A stretch of DNA of 64,000 nt from Halomonas sp. M20 (GCF_020622265.1 NZ_JACNMQ010000010.1:31041-95040), one strand, 5' to 3'. Positions 24,654 through 37,837 are shown, counted from the first letter of the stretch. A program made the numbers and translations. Notes: generated from the letters alone by a model not told the origin.

Positions 24654-25949
24654 ATGCGTGACTTGTTGATACTCTGTTTCGCCTATGCGATCAGCCTGTT
24701 CTATCGCGGCATGATCTCTGTGATCGCACCCGAAATCTCGGCGGATCTGGCTATCGGCGAAAGTGGTCTGGGGTTGTTGTCGTCGACCTTCTTCGTCAGC
24801 TTTGCCATCGCCCAAATACCCACGGGGCTGGCACTGGATCGGCTTGGCACACGGCTGAGTATCGGCCTTTTCATGTGGCTGGCAGTAGCGGGCACAGCGC
24901 TCTTTTCGATGGCGGAATCACCCTCGCTCGCCTTTGCGGGGCAGGTGTTGATCGGCGTCGGCTGTGCGCCCATATTCACCGGCACGATGCTGTTTATCGG
25001 TCGCCATTATTCCTCCGAGCGTTTTGCCTATTTTACCGCCCTGGTGATCGCCATCGGCAGCACTGGCGACCTGCTTGGCACCACGCCGCTGGCCATGATG
25101 ACCGAGTGGTTGGGCTGGCGGACGGCGCTGCTGCTGATCATGGGGCTGTCGGCACTATCCGCCAGCGCCTGCCTATGGGGGCTGAAGCCCGACCGGCCTG
25201 ATAGCGTGAATTATTCGCTGACAGTGATGTTGCGAGGAATGGCTCGCGTCACAACCATCCGGGGATTATGGCCAATCATCCCGATGTTTCTGGCAAGCTA
25301 TGCAGTGCTGATAACCATCCGCGGGCTCTGGAGCGGCCCCTATCTGGCCGAGGTGTTCGGGCTCGATACCGGCGAACGGGGCAATATCATCCTGGCGATG
25401 TCGATCGCGTTGGGCGCCGGCACTTTCATGCTGGGTGCGCTGGACAGGTGGTTGCAAAACACCCGACGGTTGGTGATCGTTACCTCGATATTGACCCTGG
25501 TTCCCTTGTCTTTGCTGGTAGCCTTTCCCGCCGAAGGGCCTTACTTCGCGATGTGGGCCTTCGTTGCGGTGGGGCTCTTCGGGTTCAACTACCCGCTGTT
25601 GATGTCCCACTGCCGGAGCTTTCTGGCCCCGGCCTATCACGGTCGGGGAATGGCGTTTCTGACGGCGATGAGCTTTGTCGGTGTCGCATTGATTCAAAGC
25701 TTCAGTGGCTGGATGATGACTCTGGCCGATGAGATGCAAATGGCCCCAAGCGAGCAGTATCGATTGCTGTTCATCCTGCTGACCGGCGCCCTCGGGCTGG
25801 CGACGCTGGTGTACTGCTTCAGCGACCGGCAAGGCAATGGCAACGAACCAGTAGATAAAGCGCGACTAAAAGCTATCCCACCTTATAGGACAGCGGCGAC
25901 TCCGCCAATAACCCGCGCCCGCCGGCCAGGGTCAGGGCCAGGTCGTTGA
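24654..25949 (+). CDS. MFS transporter (copy 2, intact)
   Basis: A 431-residue major facilitator protein with about 12 hydrophobic segments, starting MRDLLILCFAYAISLFYRGM. The segment DRLGTRLSIGLF after helix 2 resembles the GxxxDRxGRR loop, and the pattern of an N-terminal and a C-terminal half of six helices is intact. The substrate is unknown; its original partner genes appear to have been a HutC-like regulator and an MmgE/PrpD gene. The C-terminal 25 residues or so (after DKARLKA) overlap the end of the convergent holA gene and look like read-through into it, so the original 3' end may have been lost. An N-terminal remnant of a sister copy is at 19657. Confidence 0.82.
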   Translation: MRDLLILCFAYAISLFYRGMISVIAPEISADLAIGESGLGLLSSTFFVSFAIAQIPTGLALDRLGTRLSIGLFMWLAVAGTALFSMAESPSLAFAGQVLIGVGCAPIFTGTMLFIGRHYSSERFAYFTALVIAIGSTGDLLGTTPLAMMTEWLGWRTALLLIMGLSALSASACLWGLKPDRPDSVNYSLTVMLRGMARVTTIRGLWPIIPMFLASYAVLITIRGLWSGPYLAEVFGLDTGERGNIILAMSIALGAGTFMLGALDRWLQNTRRLVIVTSILTLVPLSLLVAFPAEGPYFAMWAFVAVGLFGFNYPLLMSHCRSFLAPAYHGRGMAFLTAMSFVGVALIQSFSGWMMTLADEMQMAPSEQYRLLFILLTGALGLATLVYCFSDRQGNGNEPVDKARLKAIPPYRTAATPPITRARRPGSGPGR

Positions 25950-26931
25950 GCGCGTCCCAAAGCGGTAGGGTGGCGGCGCCTTTTATCGCCAGATCGATGC
26001 GTTGAGAGAACAGCAGCAGCTTGTGCAGACGGCGATGGGGCAGTCGCTGCAACGCCTGCTGATAGTTGGCTCGGCGCTTGTCGGGAATCATCGGACGCTG
26101 GGCCTTGCAGGCGTGCTCGATGCTCTGACCCTGGTCCAGGAGTTGCTGCAGCGAAAGCAGGGTGCGCAGTTCCCGAGTCAATGCCCAGAGTACCACCGGC
26201 GCTTCGATGCCTTCGCCGCGTAGTCCTTGGACGATACGCACCGCGCGTTCACTCTCACCGCGTAAACAGGCGTCGGTAAGCGTGAAGACATCATAGCGGG
26301 CGCTGTCCTCGACACCGCTGGCAATGGCCTCGGCGTTGAGCCGCGCACCGGGCGGCATGATCAGGGCGAGTTTCTGTAGTTCCTGGTCCGCGGCCAGCAG
26401 ATTGCCTTCGGTGCGCTCGCCGAGCAGCCGCGCCGCATCCATATCCAGCTGTAGCCCGTGCTGTGATGCACGGTCGCGCATCCAGAAGCCCAAGCGCTGA
26501 TGATCCACCGGCCATACCGGCACGAACAGGCCGATCTTGTCCAGCGCCTTGAACCATTTGCTCTGCTGTTGTTTGTAATCCAGCCGTGCTGCAGATACCA
26601 ACAGGACGTCATCGCTATGCTTGGCTTGCTCTGCATAGGCGTCGAGGGCCTTGCTGCCTTCCTGGCCCGGAGACTGATTGCCCAGCCGCAGCTCGATCAG
26701 CTTGCTCGACGCGAACAGCGACATGCTGGCGGCGGACTCGGTCAGCCGACCCCATTGGAAGTTGCCCTCTACATGCAGGATCTCACGTTCCTCGATGCCC
26801 TGCTTTCGGGCCGCGGCTCGCACTGAGTCGCAGGCTTCCATGTGAATCAGCGGCTCATCGCCGGCAACGACGATCACCGGCGGCAGGCGCTTGCCGAGCG
26901 CCTCGGGGAGCTTGTCGGGAAATACTTTCAT
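25873..26931 (-). CDS. holA: DNA polymerase III subunit delta
   Basis: A 352-residue delta subunit of the clamp loader, which opens the beta clamp during chromosome replication. It begins MKVFPDKLPEALGKRLPPVIVVAGDEPLI, and the AAA+-like N-terminal region (GDEPLIHMEACDSVR, LFASSKLIELRLG) is typical. It is the third gene of leuS-lptE-holA and overlaps lptE by four bases (ATGA). Its 3' end is overlapped by the convergent MFS gene. Confidence 0.93.
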   Translation of the reverse strand: MKVFPDKLPEALGKRLPPVIVVAGDEPLIHMEACDSVRAAARKQGIEEREILHVEGNFQWGRLTESAASMSLFASSKLIELRLGNQSPGQEGSKALDAYAEQAKHSDDVLLVSAARLDYKQQQSKWFKALDKIGLFVPVWPVDHQRLGFWMRDRASQHGLQLDMDAARLLGERTEGNLLAADQELQKLALIMPPGARLNAEAIASGVEDSARYDVFTLTDACLRGESERAVRIVQGLRGEGIEAPVVLWALTRELRTLLSLQQLLDQGQSIEHACKAQRPMIPDKRRANYQQALQRLPHRRLHKLLLFSQRIDLAIKGAATLPLWDALNDLALTLAGGRGLLAESPLSYKVG

Positions 26932-27428
26932 TGCTTGAGAGTACGCAATCGTTCCAGTAGCTGGCGTATGGCATCACGCTGAAGCGTTTCCACGGTCTGG
27001 TCACGCAGGTCATCCCGTACCAGTAGATTGCCATCGCTGGCCTGGTAGGTGGTGACGACTTCGATGACTTGCTGATCCAGTACATAGGCATTGTCGCTGC
27101 TGCGCTGCACCGAGAACGGAACCGCCAGGTTCAACTCCACCTCTTCATAATTGAGGTCGCCGCCTCCCAGTGCGACTTCACTCGTTCTCGGATTTCCGAT
27201 ATTCAGGCGCAGCGGGGCGTCGTCGGTAAGCGCCACGCCGTCATTGGCAAGGCGGCGCTTGAGCTCATCGGTAAACCCAGTTGGGGGCGCGTTCAAATCC
27301 AGCTTGTCGAACCCCAGCGCTTGTTGATCGAGGCCGCGGAGTTGAAAGCCGCAGCCGGTCAAGGCTATTCCGGCCATGCTCACGGCAAGCAGGCTCAGCG
27401 AACGGGTAAGGAAAGTACGGCGCTTCAC
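26928..27428 (-). CDS. lptE: LPS-assembly lipoprotein LptE
   Basis: A 166-residue lipoprotein; the signal peptide ends in the lipobox LTGC and the mature protein begins GFQLRG. LptE plugs the LptD barrel and helps insert lipopolysaccharide in the outer membrane. Its position between leuS and holA, the conserved order in gammaproteobacteria, and the size support the assignment. Its stop overlaps the holA start, and it begins 16 bases after leuS. Confidence 0.9.
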   Translation of the reverse strand: MKRRTFLTRSLSLLAVSMAGIALTGCGFQLRGLDQQALGFDKLDLNAPPTGFTDELKRRLANDGVALTDDAPLRLNIGNPRTSEVALGGGDLNYEEVELNLAVPFSVQRSSDNAYVLDQQVIEVVTTYQASDGNLLVRDDLRDQTVETLQRDAIRQLLERLRTLKQ

Positions 27429-27443
27429 GAGCGGCTCCTTGTA

Positions 27444-30167
<2,724 letters not shown>

Positions 30168-30276
30168 CTAGACATGCCCCTGCAGGTAGGCCCGATAGCC
30201 GGCCCTCTAGACGCCGGCAGGGAAGCCCGGGTGTATCAGTGACCATGGGGAATGGCAAAACTGGAGGAGGGAAGTC

Positions 30277-30786
30277 ATGAGCGAACAGCAGAAAGAGAAC
30301 CGTTTGCACGAAGCCTACGAGCGTGTTCTTGAACGGATGCAGAACGGTGCCAACGATCTTTCCTGGGACAATCTGCAGAAGGATCTCGATGAGTCGGTAC
30401 AGTTCGAAGCCGATTTCGAGGAGTTTACCAAGGATGAGGTGGCGCTGCTGCGTGCCTGGGTCGAGCGCGATCTCAAGGATCTGCGTGGCTATCTGGCCGC
30501 CGGCGGTTCCGGTGTCGCCAGTTGGCTGGGCATCGACCTGGACGTGCTATCGCGCAAGATCACCGATGCGCTTTTCTCCGTTGCCGATCGTAGCATCATC
30601 GAACGGGAGCAGCTCAACGACGATCTCGAAGCATCTCGCGCCGACTATGTGGCCGGCGAAATTGCCGCCCCCGGACGCATGGCCTGTGTGCATTGCGGCG
30701 CAAAAGTCGAGTTGGAAAGAGTCACGCGATTGGAGCCTTGTCGCGAGTGTGGGCACCGTTATTTCGAGCGCTCACCGAGTACCTGA
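30277..30786 (+). CDS. ybeL: YbeL-family zinc-ribbon-containing protein (DUF1451)
   Basis: A 169-residue cytoplasmic protein with a mostly helical N-terminal domain (residues 1-130) and a C-terminal zinc ribbon, CVHCG...CRECG, near residues 137-158. The ATG has GGAGGGAAG upstream. In many gammaproteobacteria ybeL lies next to leuS, as here (divergent). Its role is unknown. Confidence 0.85.
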   Translation: MSEQQKENRLHEAYERVLERMQNGANDLSWDNLQKDLDESVQFEADFEEFTKDEVALLRAWVERDLKDLRGYLAAGGSGVASWLGIDLDVLSRKITDALFSVADRSIIEREQLNDDLEASRADYVAGEIAAPGRMACVHCGAKVELERVTRLEPCRECGHRYFERSPST

Positions 30787-30792
30787 AGAGAT

Positions 30793-30822
30793 ACGCCATC
30801 ACCTCGGCATCAGTGATGGCGT
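30793..30822. terminator. Bidirectional terminator between ybeL and lnt
   Basis: ACGCCATCAC (30793-30802) and GTGATGGCGT (30813-30822) form a 10-bp stem with a ten-base loop between the convergent ybeL and lnt genes. Confidence 0.7.
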
Positions 30823-30832
30823 CTTCCCGTTA

Positions 30833-32305
30833 TCAGAAGCGGGATTTGCTGCGGCGTAAACGCAGCCCCGGCAATACGAACAAGGCGGCCAGTAGCCAGG
30901 TCGGCCAGCTGCCAACGCTGGTGAAAGGGGTCTGCCCCTGCATGGCGTGAATCCGGCCATCGATGCTGGCGGTCTCGAAACGTGGCGCCTGAACGGTTAC
31001 CTGGCCATCGGGATCGATGATCGATGTGACCCCGTTGCTGGTGGCGCGGATGACATAGCGACCGTTTTCCAACGCTCGCAGGCGTGCCATCTGCATGTGC
31101 TGTAAAGGACCGATGGAGTCGCCGAACCAGGTATCGTTGGAGATGGTCAACAGCACATCTGCATTTCTGGCACGCTGTGCCACCAGATCCGGGTAGATGA
31201 TCTCGTAGCAGATCGCGCTGCCGATACTCAGCCCTGCCGCCTGAATCGGCTCCGGGTCGGACTGGCCCGCGGAAAAGCTCGACATGGGCAAATCGAAGAA
31301 GGCGATGATGCCGCGCAGCAGGTTCTCCAACGGCATATATTCGCCAAAAGGCACCAGGTGCTCCTTGCGGTACTCGCCTTCCACGTCCCCCACGCCGATG
31401 ACCGCATTGTAATAACGATCCTCGTCGTCTCGCTGCACGATGCCGGTAAGCAGGGCGGTGTTGGGCGGAAGTGTCGCCTGGATTCGCTCGAGAAGCGGCT
31501 CGGCCTGGCGTTGGAACATGGGCAGGGCGGTTTCCGGCCACACAATGAGATCGATGTTTTCAGGCTGGGCCCGGGTCAAGGTCGCGTAGGTATTGGCTGC
31601 CCTGCGCTGCCCCTCTTCGGACCATTTCATCAGCTGTGGAAGATTGCCCTGCAGCAGCGCAACCCGGGTCGGTTTCTCGCTGGGCGTCGTCCATTGCAGC
31701 GGTAGTAGAAACGGCACTATCCATAAAATTGCCAAAGGCGCCGCCGCCCACCAGCGACGCTTGAGGAATTCCGCCGCCAAGGTGCCAGAAAGCGCCGTTA
31801 CCAGGCTGAGCAGATAGACACCGCCCAGGGGCGCAAGAGACGAGAGCGGTGAATCTACATGGGCGCTGCCCAGCAGCAGCCAGGGAAAGCCGGTGAACAG
31901 ATAGGTGCGCAGCACCTCCATGAGCACCCAGAAGCCCGCGAAACTCAGAAAGGCAAGACGGCGCCCGGTGAAACGACGGTAGAACCAGAAAGGTATCGCG
32001 AAAAAGAACGCCAGGGTGACTGCAAACAGCGCCGTGAGAAATACCGCCAGAGGCACGCTGGCATAGCCGTAATCGTGGATCGAGACATAAATCCAGTAGG
32101 TGCCGGTGGCAAACAGGGCAACGCCATAGCACCAGCCACGAAGTAGCGCCTGCCCCGGTGTCAGGTCGTGTATACCGATATAGAGCAGGATCACGGCGAC
32201 CGGCCCCAGCCACCAGAGTTCAAACGGCGAGAAAGTCAGGGTGGTCAGGCCACCGGCGACCAGCGCGGCGACAAAACCCACCCAGGGGCGGGAATAGGAC
32301 AGCAT
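30833..32305 (-). CDS. lnt: Apolipoprotein N-acyltransferase
   Basis: A 490-residue enzyme that adds the third acyl chain to the N-terminal Cys of lipoproteins in the inner membrane. The N-terminal half has about six to seven hydrophobic segments, and the C-terminal half is a periplasmic nitrilase-type domain with Glu (LIVWPETALP), Lys (EYRKEHLVPFGEY) and Cys (GSAICYEIIYPD) of the catalytic triad. The ATG at 32305 with AAGGAG upstream is preferred over ATG 32344. It is the last of the ybeZ-ybeY-corC-lnt genes. Confidence 0.93.
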   Translation of the reverse strand: MLSYSRPWVGFVAALVAGGLTTLTFSPFELWWLGPVAVILLYIGIHDLTPGQALLRGWCYGVALFATGTYWIYVSIHDYGYASVPLAVFLTALFAVTLAFFFAIPFWFYRRFTGRRLAFLSFAGFWVLMEVLRTYLFTGFPWLLLGSAHVDSPLSSLAPLGGVYLLSLVTALSGTLAAEFLKRRWWAAAPLAILWIVPFLLPLQWTTPSEKPTRVALLQGNLPQLMKWSEEGQRRAANTYATLTRAQPENIDLIVWPETALPMFQRQAEPLLERIQATLPPNTALLTGIVQRDDEDRYYNAVIGVGDVEGEYRKEHLVPFGEYMPLENLLRGIIAFFDLPMSSFSAGQSDPEPIQAAGLSIGSAICYEIIYPDLVAQRARNADVLLTISNDTWFGDSIGPLQHMQMARLRALENGRYVIRATSNGVTSIIDPDGQVTVQAPRFETASIDGRIHAMQGQTPFTSVGSWPTWLLAALFVLPGLRLRRSKSRF

Positions 32306-32424
32306 GGGAAAGGCACTCCTTGTTGATTCGCGCTTGCCAGCCAAGCATCTTCACGGAAGAGGATCATAGGCAAGATTTGGACGTGCCTCTTATACCAGAG
32401 CGGTTGATCGATGACGACCGGGTA

Positions 32425-33306
32425 TCAACCCTCGGCTTCATCCATACCCGTATCGGGCAGCCGTTCGACCTGCAACAGACGAATGCGTCGATTATCGGCG
32501 CCCAGTACGGTGAAACGCCAACCGCTCAGGTCGGTGTATTCGCCACGACGAGGTAGATGACCGAAACCCTGCATGACCAGGCCTCCAACGGTATCGAATT
32601 CATCATCGGAAAAGTCCGTATCGAAGCGCTCATTGAAGTCGTCGATCGCGGTCAGGGCGCGCACGGAAAAGGTGCCATCGCCCATGTCGCGGATCTCGTC
32701 ATCCTCGTCGGTATCGTGTTCGTCCTCGATATCGCCGACGATCTGTTCGAGGATGTCTTCGATAGTGACGATTCCCGCGGTACCGCCATATTCGTCCACC
32801 ACGATCGCCATGTGGTTGTGGGTATCGCGAAACTCCTTGAGCAGGCTATTGAGACGCTTGGACTCGGGGATGAACATTGCAGGCCGGATGACGTCGCGCA
32901 GTTCGACCCAACGCCGTTCGCCATCGCTTTCCTGCAGCATGGGCAGCAGGTCCTTGACCAGTAGAATGCCCAGCACATCGTCAAGGTTCTCGCCGACCAC
33001 CGGGTAGCGCGAATGACCGGTCTCGAAGATGACCGGCAGGTAGTCCTCGGGGCGTTGATCGACGGCGATGGCGGTCACCTGGGAGCGCGGAATCATCACT
33101 TCCCGCGTCTGTTGGTCGCTGATCTGAAAGGCGCCTTCGAGGATGGTCAGTGCATCCGGGTCGAGACGCAGCCGAGCGCCGGCTTCACGCAGAAAGACCA
33201 GTAACTCGTCCCTGGAGCTGGGTTCATCGGAATCGCTGAAAAAACCGCTAAACATCTTCTCGAGCCAGGATTTGCTGCCCTGGCTGCTCGATCGGTCTTC
33301 GTTCAT
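32425..33306 (-). CDS. corC: CorC/HlyC-type CBS-domain protein
   Basis: A 293-residue protein with two CBS domains (about residues 70-200, for example [15 protein letters not shown] and [35 protein letters not shown]) and a C-terminal CorC/HlyC transporter-associated domain ending in [14 protein letters not shown]. The family is linked to Mg/Co efflux with CorA and to membrane stability. It overlaps the ybeY stop (ATGA), and lnt follows after 119 bases. Confidence 0.9.
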   Translation of the reverse strand: MNEDRSSSQGSKSWLEKMFSGFFSDSDEPSSRDELLVFLREAGARLRLDPDALTILEGAFQISDQQTREVMIPRSQVTAIAVDQRPEDYLPVIFETGHSRYPVVGENLDDVLGILLVKDLLPMLQESDGERRWVELRDVIRPAMFIPESKRLNSLLKEFRDTHNHMAIVVDEYGGTAGIVTIEDILEQIVGDIEDEHDTDEDDEIRDMGDGTFSVRALTAIDDFNERFDTDFSDDEFDTVGGLVMQGFGHLPRRGEYTDLSGWRFTVLGADNRRIRLLQVERLPDTGMDEAEG

Positions 33307-33836
33307 GCGTCGGGTCTCGTGTCCTCGTCATTTGAATAAGGGGCGCATTCAGTGCCCGGAAGTCCGTAGGGATCGGCAATGCCTAGAGAGGCCAGGATAG
33401 TGCGTTCAAGCATTTCCATTTCTTCCGCCTCGGCTTCCTCTATATGATCGTAACCCAACAAGTGCAAAATACCGTGTACGACCATATGGGCATAATGATC
33501 GGCGGGAGACTTGTCTTGCTGAAGGGCTTCCCGAGCGACGACTTCATGGCAGACGATCAGGTCGCCCAGCAAGGGTATCTCAAGGCCCGGCGGTGCTTCG
33601 AAGGGAAAAGAGAGCACATTGGTAGGCTTGTCCTTGCCACGATAATCGCGATTCAGGCAGCGGCTCTCATTTTCCGAGACCAGCCGGATGGTCAGCTCGT
33701 CATTCGCCCTGTTCGGATGATGAGCCAGCGCAGCCTCTGCCCAGCGCGCTAGCTCGCGCTCGGTTGGCAGGCCAGGAGTGGCCGTATCGGCCAGGGCGAC
33801 TTGCAGATCGACCACGGGACCTGAGGCTATATTCAT
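33303..33836 (-). CDS. ybeY: rRNA maturation endoribonuclease YbeY
   Basis: A 177-residue single-strand endoribonuclease needed for 16S rRNA 3' processing and ribosome quality control. [22 protein letters not shown] holds the zinc-binding HGxLHLxGYDH motif. It overlaps both ybeZ (upstream) and corC (downstream) by four bases. Confidence 0.95.
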   Translation of the reverse strand: MNIASGPVVDLQVALADTATPGLPTERELARWAEAALAHHPNRANDELTIRLVSENESRCLNRDYRGKDKPTNVLSFPFEAPPGLEIPLLGDLIVCHEVVAREALQQDKSPADHYAHMVVHGILHLLGYDHIEEAEAEEMEMLERTILASLGIADPYGLPGTECAPYSNDEDTRPDA

Positions 33837-34903
33837 CGAGAATACGTCTGTTCGCTACTCGGGGGCTGTTCGGCACGACGCGCCAGCTCCCGCGCTTCCT
33901 TGCGGGCGCGCTCCTGAGACTCCTGCTCGGCTTCGAACAGGTCGTAGGCTTCGATGATGCGCTGTACCAGCGGATGGCGCACCACGTCCTTGGCAGCGAA
34001 ATGGGTCACGCCGATACCCGGGGTCTCCTTGAGCACATCGAGTACTTGAATTAGCCCCGAACTCTGGCCTCGGGGCAGGTCGACCTGAGTGACATCGCCT
34101 GTGACCACCGCAGTGGAACCAAAGCCGATACGGGTCAGAAACATTTTCATCTGTTCCCGGGTGGTGTTTTGGCTTTCGTCGAGAATGATGAAGGCGTTGT
34201 TCAGGGTGCGTCCGCGCATGTAGGCCAGAGGGGCAATCTCGATGACCTGACGTTCGATCAGTTTGCCGACCTGCTCGAACCCGATCATCTCGTAGAGTGC
34301 GTCATAGAGGGGACGCAAATAGGGATCGATCTTTTGGGCCAGATCGCCTGGCAGAAAGCCAAGTTTCTCACCGGCTTCCACCGCCGGGCGTACCAGCAGA
34401 ATGCGTCGCACCTCCTGCTGGTTGAGCGCTTCCACCGCTGCGGCAACGGCCAGATAGGTCTTGCCGGTACCTGCCGGGCCAATACCAAAATTGATATCGT
34501 GCTTGCGGATATTGGCGACATAGCTTTGCTGATTGAGGCCGCGAGGCTTGACCAGGGCTCGGGTGGTGCGAATGACCACATCGCCTTCGTCACCGCCTTC
34601 GTCCTCTTCCAGCGCTTCGATACCGGACTCCTGTAGATACAGGTGGACGGTTTCGGGTTCGAGATCGCTGCTTTCGGCTTCGCGGTAAAGATGTTCGAGG
34701 ATGTTGGCGGCGGCTTTGACTCGAGCACCGGGGCCGGCCAGCTGAAAGGTGTTTCCGCGGTTGCGCAGAGTGACACCCAGACGCGATTCGATCAGTTTCA
34801 GATGTTCGTCCCGCTGACCACAGAGGTTGGCCAACCGCATGGGGTCGTTGGGTTCGAGGGTTAACGTCAGAATGCGATGCGCCTGAGAATCGTTATTGCT
34901 CAA
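33833..34903 (-). CDS. ybeZ: PhoH-like ATPase YbeZ
   Basis: A 356-residue P-loop protein: an N-terminal KH-like/RNA-binding region, then the PhoH ATPase with Walker [16 protein letters not shown] and Walker [14 protein letters not shown]. YbeZ partners with YbeY in rRNA processing, and the gene order ybeZ-ybeY-corC-lnt is conserved. It begins at 34903 and overlaps ybeY by four bases. Confidence 0.93.
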   Translation of the reverse strand: MSNNDSQAHRILTLTLEPNDPMRLANLCGQRDEHLKLIESRLGVTLRNRGNTFQLAGPGARVKAAANILEHLYREAESSDLEPETVHLYLQESGIEALEEDEGGDEGDVVIRTTRALVKPRGLNQQSYVANIRKHDINFGIGPAGTGKTYLAVAAAVEALNQQEVRRILLVRPAVEAGEKLGFLPGDLAQKIDPYLRPLYDALYEMIGFEQVGKLIERQVIEIAPLAYMRGRTLNNAFIILDESQNTTREQMKMFLTRIGFGSTAVVTGDVTQVDLPRGQSSGLIQVLDVLKETPGIGVTHFAAKDVVRHPLVQRIIEAYDLFEAEQESQERARKEARELARRAEQPPSSEQTYSR

Positions 34904-35039
34904 GACAAGAGAATCCGTGTGTAGTGAAAAGAGAAAAAGCGATGGAACGAGCTTACTTCCCCGGACCCTGCCGGGGCAAACCTGAATCGGTGAATATCGA
35001 CAGAGCCGGTATATTTAAAACATGGGGTTGAAAATACGA

Positions 35040-36383
35040 CTAATGCAATTCAGTTGAGGCTAGTTCACCTCGCAGTGAATTAGGCAGCGCCTCGGTGATG
35101 TCGATATCGACGAAGTCGCCGATCAATTCCATGGGGTTGGCAGCGCGGAAATTGACCACTCGGTTATTTTCGGTGCGCCCTGACAGCTGGCCCGGATCGC
35201 GGGGGGAGAAACCCGTTACCAGAATACGCTGGGTCGTGCCCACCATGCGCCGACTAATCTGCATGACGTTCTGGAGAATGCGCTCTTGAAGGATCGCCAG
35301 ACGCTGCTTCTTGAGCGCTTCCGGGGTGTCGTCTTCGAGACTGGCCGCCGGCGTGCCAGGACGGGCGGAATAGACGAAGCTGAAAGAGGCATCGAAACCG
35401 ATACGGTGGATCAGGTCCATGGTCGCTTCGAAATCCGCTTCCGTCTCCCCGGGAAAGCCGATGATGAAGTCCGAGGAAAAGCTGATGTCCGGGCGCAGGG
35501 CGCGAATGCGCTCCATCTTGTCGATGTACTCTTCGGCGGTGTGGCCTCGCTTCATGGCGGTCAGAATGCGATCGGAGCCGGACTGTACCGGTAAATGCAA
35601 ATGACTGACCAGCTCGGGAATCTCGCCATAGGCCTCGATCAGGCTGTCGGAGAACTCCACCGGATGAGAGGTGGTGAAACGAATGCGATCGATGCCGTCC
35701 ACTGCAGCTACACAGGCGATCAGCTCCGCCAGATCGATTTCATCGCCGAGCTCGTTTTCGCCGCGATAGGCATTGACGTTCTGGCCCAGCAGATTGACTT
35801 CCCGTACACCCTGTTCCGCCAGATGGATGACCTCGTCCATCACGCTTTCGAAAGGACGTGAAACTTCTTCGCCCCGGGTATAAGGCACAACACAAAAGCT
35901 GCAGTATTTCGAGCAGCCTTCCATGATCGAGACGAAGGCGGTGGCGCCATCGGAGCTCGGCTTGGGCAGGTGATCGAACTTCTCGATTTCCGGAAAGGTG
36001 ACATCGACGACGGAAATATGATCGGCGCGCTGGGAGTCGAGCATCGAGGGTACCCGGTGCAGGGTCTGAGGGCCGAATACCATGTCCACATGAGGTGCGC
36101 GTTTGCGCAGACTCTCACCTTCCTGACTGGCAACGCAGCCGCCCACGCCGATCACGAGATCAGGGTTTTTCTGCTTGAGTTTCTTCCAGCGGCCGAGCTG
36201 GTGAAACACCTTTTCCTGAGCCTTTTCACGAATCGAGCAGGTGTTGAGCAGAATGACGTCCGCCTCGCCCTCGTCATCGGTAAGCTCCATCTGATGAGAT
36301 TCGCCGAGTAGATCCGCCATGCGGGCAGAGTCGTACTCGTTCATTTGGCAACCATGAGTCTTGATGAAGAGTTTCTTCGCCAT
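35040..36383 (-). CDS. miaB: tRNA-2-methylthio-N6-dimethylallyladenosine synthase
   Basis: A 447-residue radical-SAM methylthiotransferase that converts i6A37 to ms2i6A37 in tRNAs. Order: UPF0004 domain with [14 protein letters not shown] (Cys ligand of the auxiliary cluster), the radical-SAM core with [16 protein letters not shown] (CxxxCxxC), and a C-terminal TRAM domain. The ATG at 36383 ([15 protein letters not shown]) is chosen over 36398. It precedes ybeZ on the same strand. Confidence 0.95.
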   Translation of the reverse strand: MAKKLFIKTHGCQMNEYDSARMADLLGESHQMELTDDEGEADVILLNTCSIREKAQEKVFHQLGRWKKLKQKNPDLVIGVGGCVASQEGESLRKRAPHVDMVFGPQTLHRVPSMLDSQRADHISVVDVTFPEIEKFDHLPKPSSDGATAFVSIMEGCSKYCSFCVVPYTRGEEVSRPFESVMDEVIHLAEQGVREVNLLGQNVNAYRGENELGDEIDLAELIACVAAVDGIDRIRFTTSHPVEFSDSLIEAYGEIPELVSHLHLPVQSGSDRILTAMKRGHTAEEYIDKMERIRALRPDISFSSDFIIGFPGETEADFEATMDLIHRIGFDASFSFVYSARPGTPAASLEDDTPEALKKQRLAILQERILQNVMQISRRMVGTTQRILVTGFSPRDPGQLSGRTENNRVVNFRAANPMELIGDFVDIDITEALPNSLRGELASTELH

Positions 36384-36651
36384 AGAATATCTGCGCAATG
36401 CTATGCGCTCGATTTGTCCGTGATAGAAGTGAATGCCTGGCCGAAGAAATAGCCGAATCGGCCGAGAAAAGCTGGATTTCGTATTGTACGTATCGCTTCA
36501 GTCATTGACCAGCATCGCCTCGGACCCCTCAAGACTTCCTTAGAAAGGCTGGTAGCTGTGGTATTCTAGGGCGATAATTTCATATTCTGCGACAATCACT
36601 CAACCAGCCCTTTCAATCAACTTAGCGTGTCTCGCAACAGACAGGAGCAGC

Positions 36652-36981
36652 ATGGCCTCCAAGCCGATCTATCGTGTGGTGTTTCATAACCAAGGGGAAG
36701 TCTGGGAGCTATACGCTCGGGAAATTTTTCAGAGCGAGCTATGGGGATTCATCGAGGTGGAGACCTTCGTCTTCGAGGATGCTTCGAAGCTGGTGGTCGA
36801 CCCTTCGAGCGAGAAGCTGAGGCGTACGTTTGAGGGCGTTCAGCGCAGCTATATTCCCCTCAATGCCATCGTGCGTATCGACGAAGTGGAGCGAGAAGGG
36901 ACTCCCAAAGCCACCAAGGCGGAAGGCAAGGTGGCGGAGTTCCCACGGTCCATCAGTTTCCCGCCAAGAGACGATAGTTAA
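36652..36981 (+). CDS. DUF1820 family protein
   Basis: A 109-residue protein of the DUF1820 family, recognised from PIYRVVFHNQGEVWELYAREIFQSELWGFIEVE and the conserved RRTFEGVQRSYIPLNAIVRIDEVE. It is found widely in gammaproteobacteria near miaB. The function is unknown; the sequence looks cytoplasmic with no signal peptide. An AT-rich 268-base region with a possible promoter lies upstream. Confidence 0.88.
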   Translation: MASKPIYRVVFHNQGEVWELYAREIFQSELWGFIEVETFVFEDASKLVVDPSSEKLRRTFEGVQRSYIPLNAIVRIDEVEREGTPKATKAEGKVAEFPRSISFPPRDDS

Positions 36982-37186
36982 GTGATCAAAAAATAAACAA
37001 ATCCTGAGATCCGAGATAAGCCGCCGTCTCGGAATGGACGGTGTATGTTTGTCCCAAGGTTTATCCACAGAATGTGTGGATGACAACGAACGAGGTTGGC
37101 GTCGAAGATGCCGAGCTGATCTATGAGTCTATATTTATCAATTGGTTACTTTGTTTTTGCTGGCGATTGTTGACAAGGAATAGATG

Positions 37187-37825
37187 ATGGCTAACGAATG
37201 GATTGAGCGTTGGCGTGATGGCCGCATCGGGTTTCATCTGGAAGAAACGCACCCCCAACTCATGCGGTACTGGCCGGGCTTGAACGTTCCTGCCGGTGGA
37301 AAAGTGCTGGTGCCTCTATGCGGTAAAAGTCTGGACATGCGCTGGCTTGCAGAGCGCGGCTACCCAGTGCTGGGTATCGAGATTTCCTCCCAGGCCATCG
37401 AAGAGTTCGTGGCGCAAGGCGAAGAAGAAGTGGCTCGGTATCATCGCGAGCCTTTCGATATCTGGCGCCAGGGGAGCGTGGAACTCTGGTGCGGTGATTT
37501 CTTCCAGCTGCATATCGACAACACTCGTGAGATTCAGTCGTTTTACGATCGTGCTTCCCTCATTGCGCTACGTCCTCCGGCGCGTCAGCGTTACGCCTTT
37601 CATCTAGCCCAGCTGTTGCCGCCGGGTGCCAAGGGGCTGATGATCACCATCACCCGCAGCATCCTGCCGGAGAAAGGGCCTCCTTATCACGTGGATTCCG
37701 ATGAGGTGCGGCTGTTGTTCACTCCCAATTTCGAAATTGAGTTGTTGGACGTTCTGCCGGCGGACGACCGGGGCTTCAGCGAACACATCTGGTCACTGAC
37801 CCGGCGAGGGCCTACCGGAGAATAA
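37187..37825 (+). CDS. tpm: Thiopurine S-methyltransferase family protein
   Basis: A 212-residue SAM-dependent methyltransferase of the thiopurine S-methyltransferase/TehB-like family; the bacterial enzymes methylate tellurite or selenite as well as thiols. KVLVPLCGKSLDMRWLAERGY is the SAM-binding signature, followed by GIEISSQAIEEF. AAGGAA sits upstream of adjacent ATGs (37184 and 37187); the second has better spacing. It is followed by a very strong hairpin. Confidence 0.9.
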   Translation: MANEWIERWRDGRIGFHLEETHPQLMRYWPGLNVPAGGKVLVPLCGKSLDMRWLAERGYPVLGIEISSQAIEEFVAQGEEEVARYHREPFDIWRQGSVELWCGDFFQLHIDNTREIQSFYDRASLIALRPPARQRYAFHLAQLLPPGAKGLMITITRSILPEKGPPYHVDSDEVRLLFTPNFEIELLDVLPADDRGFSEHIWSLTRRGPTGE

Positions 37826-37837
37826 GCGGGCGCTGAA

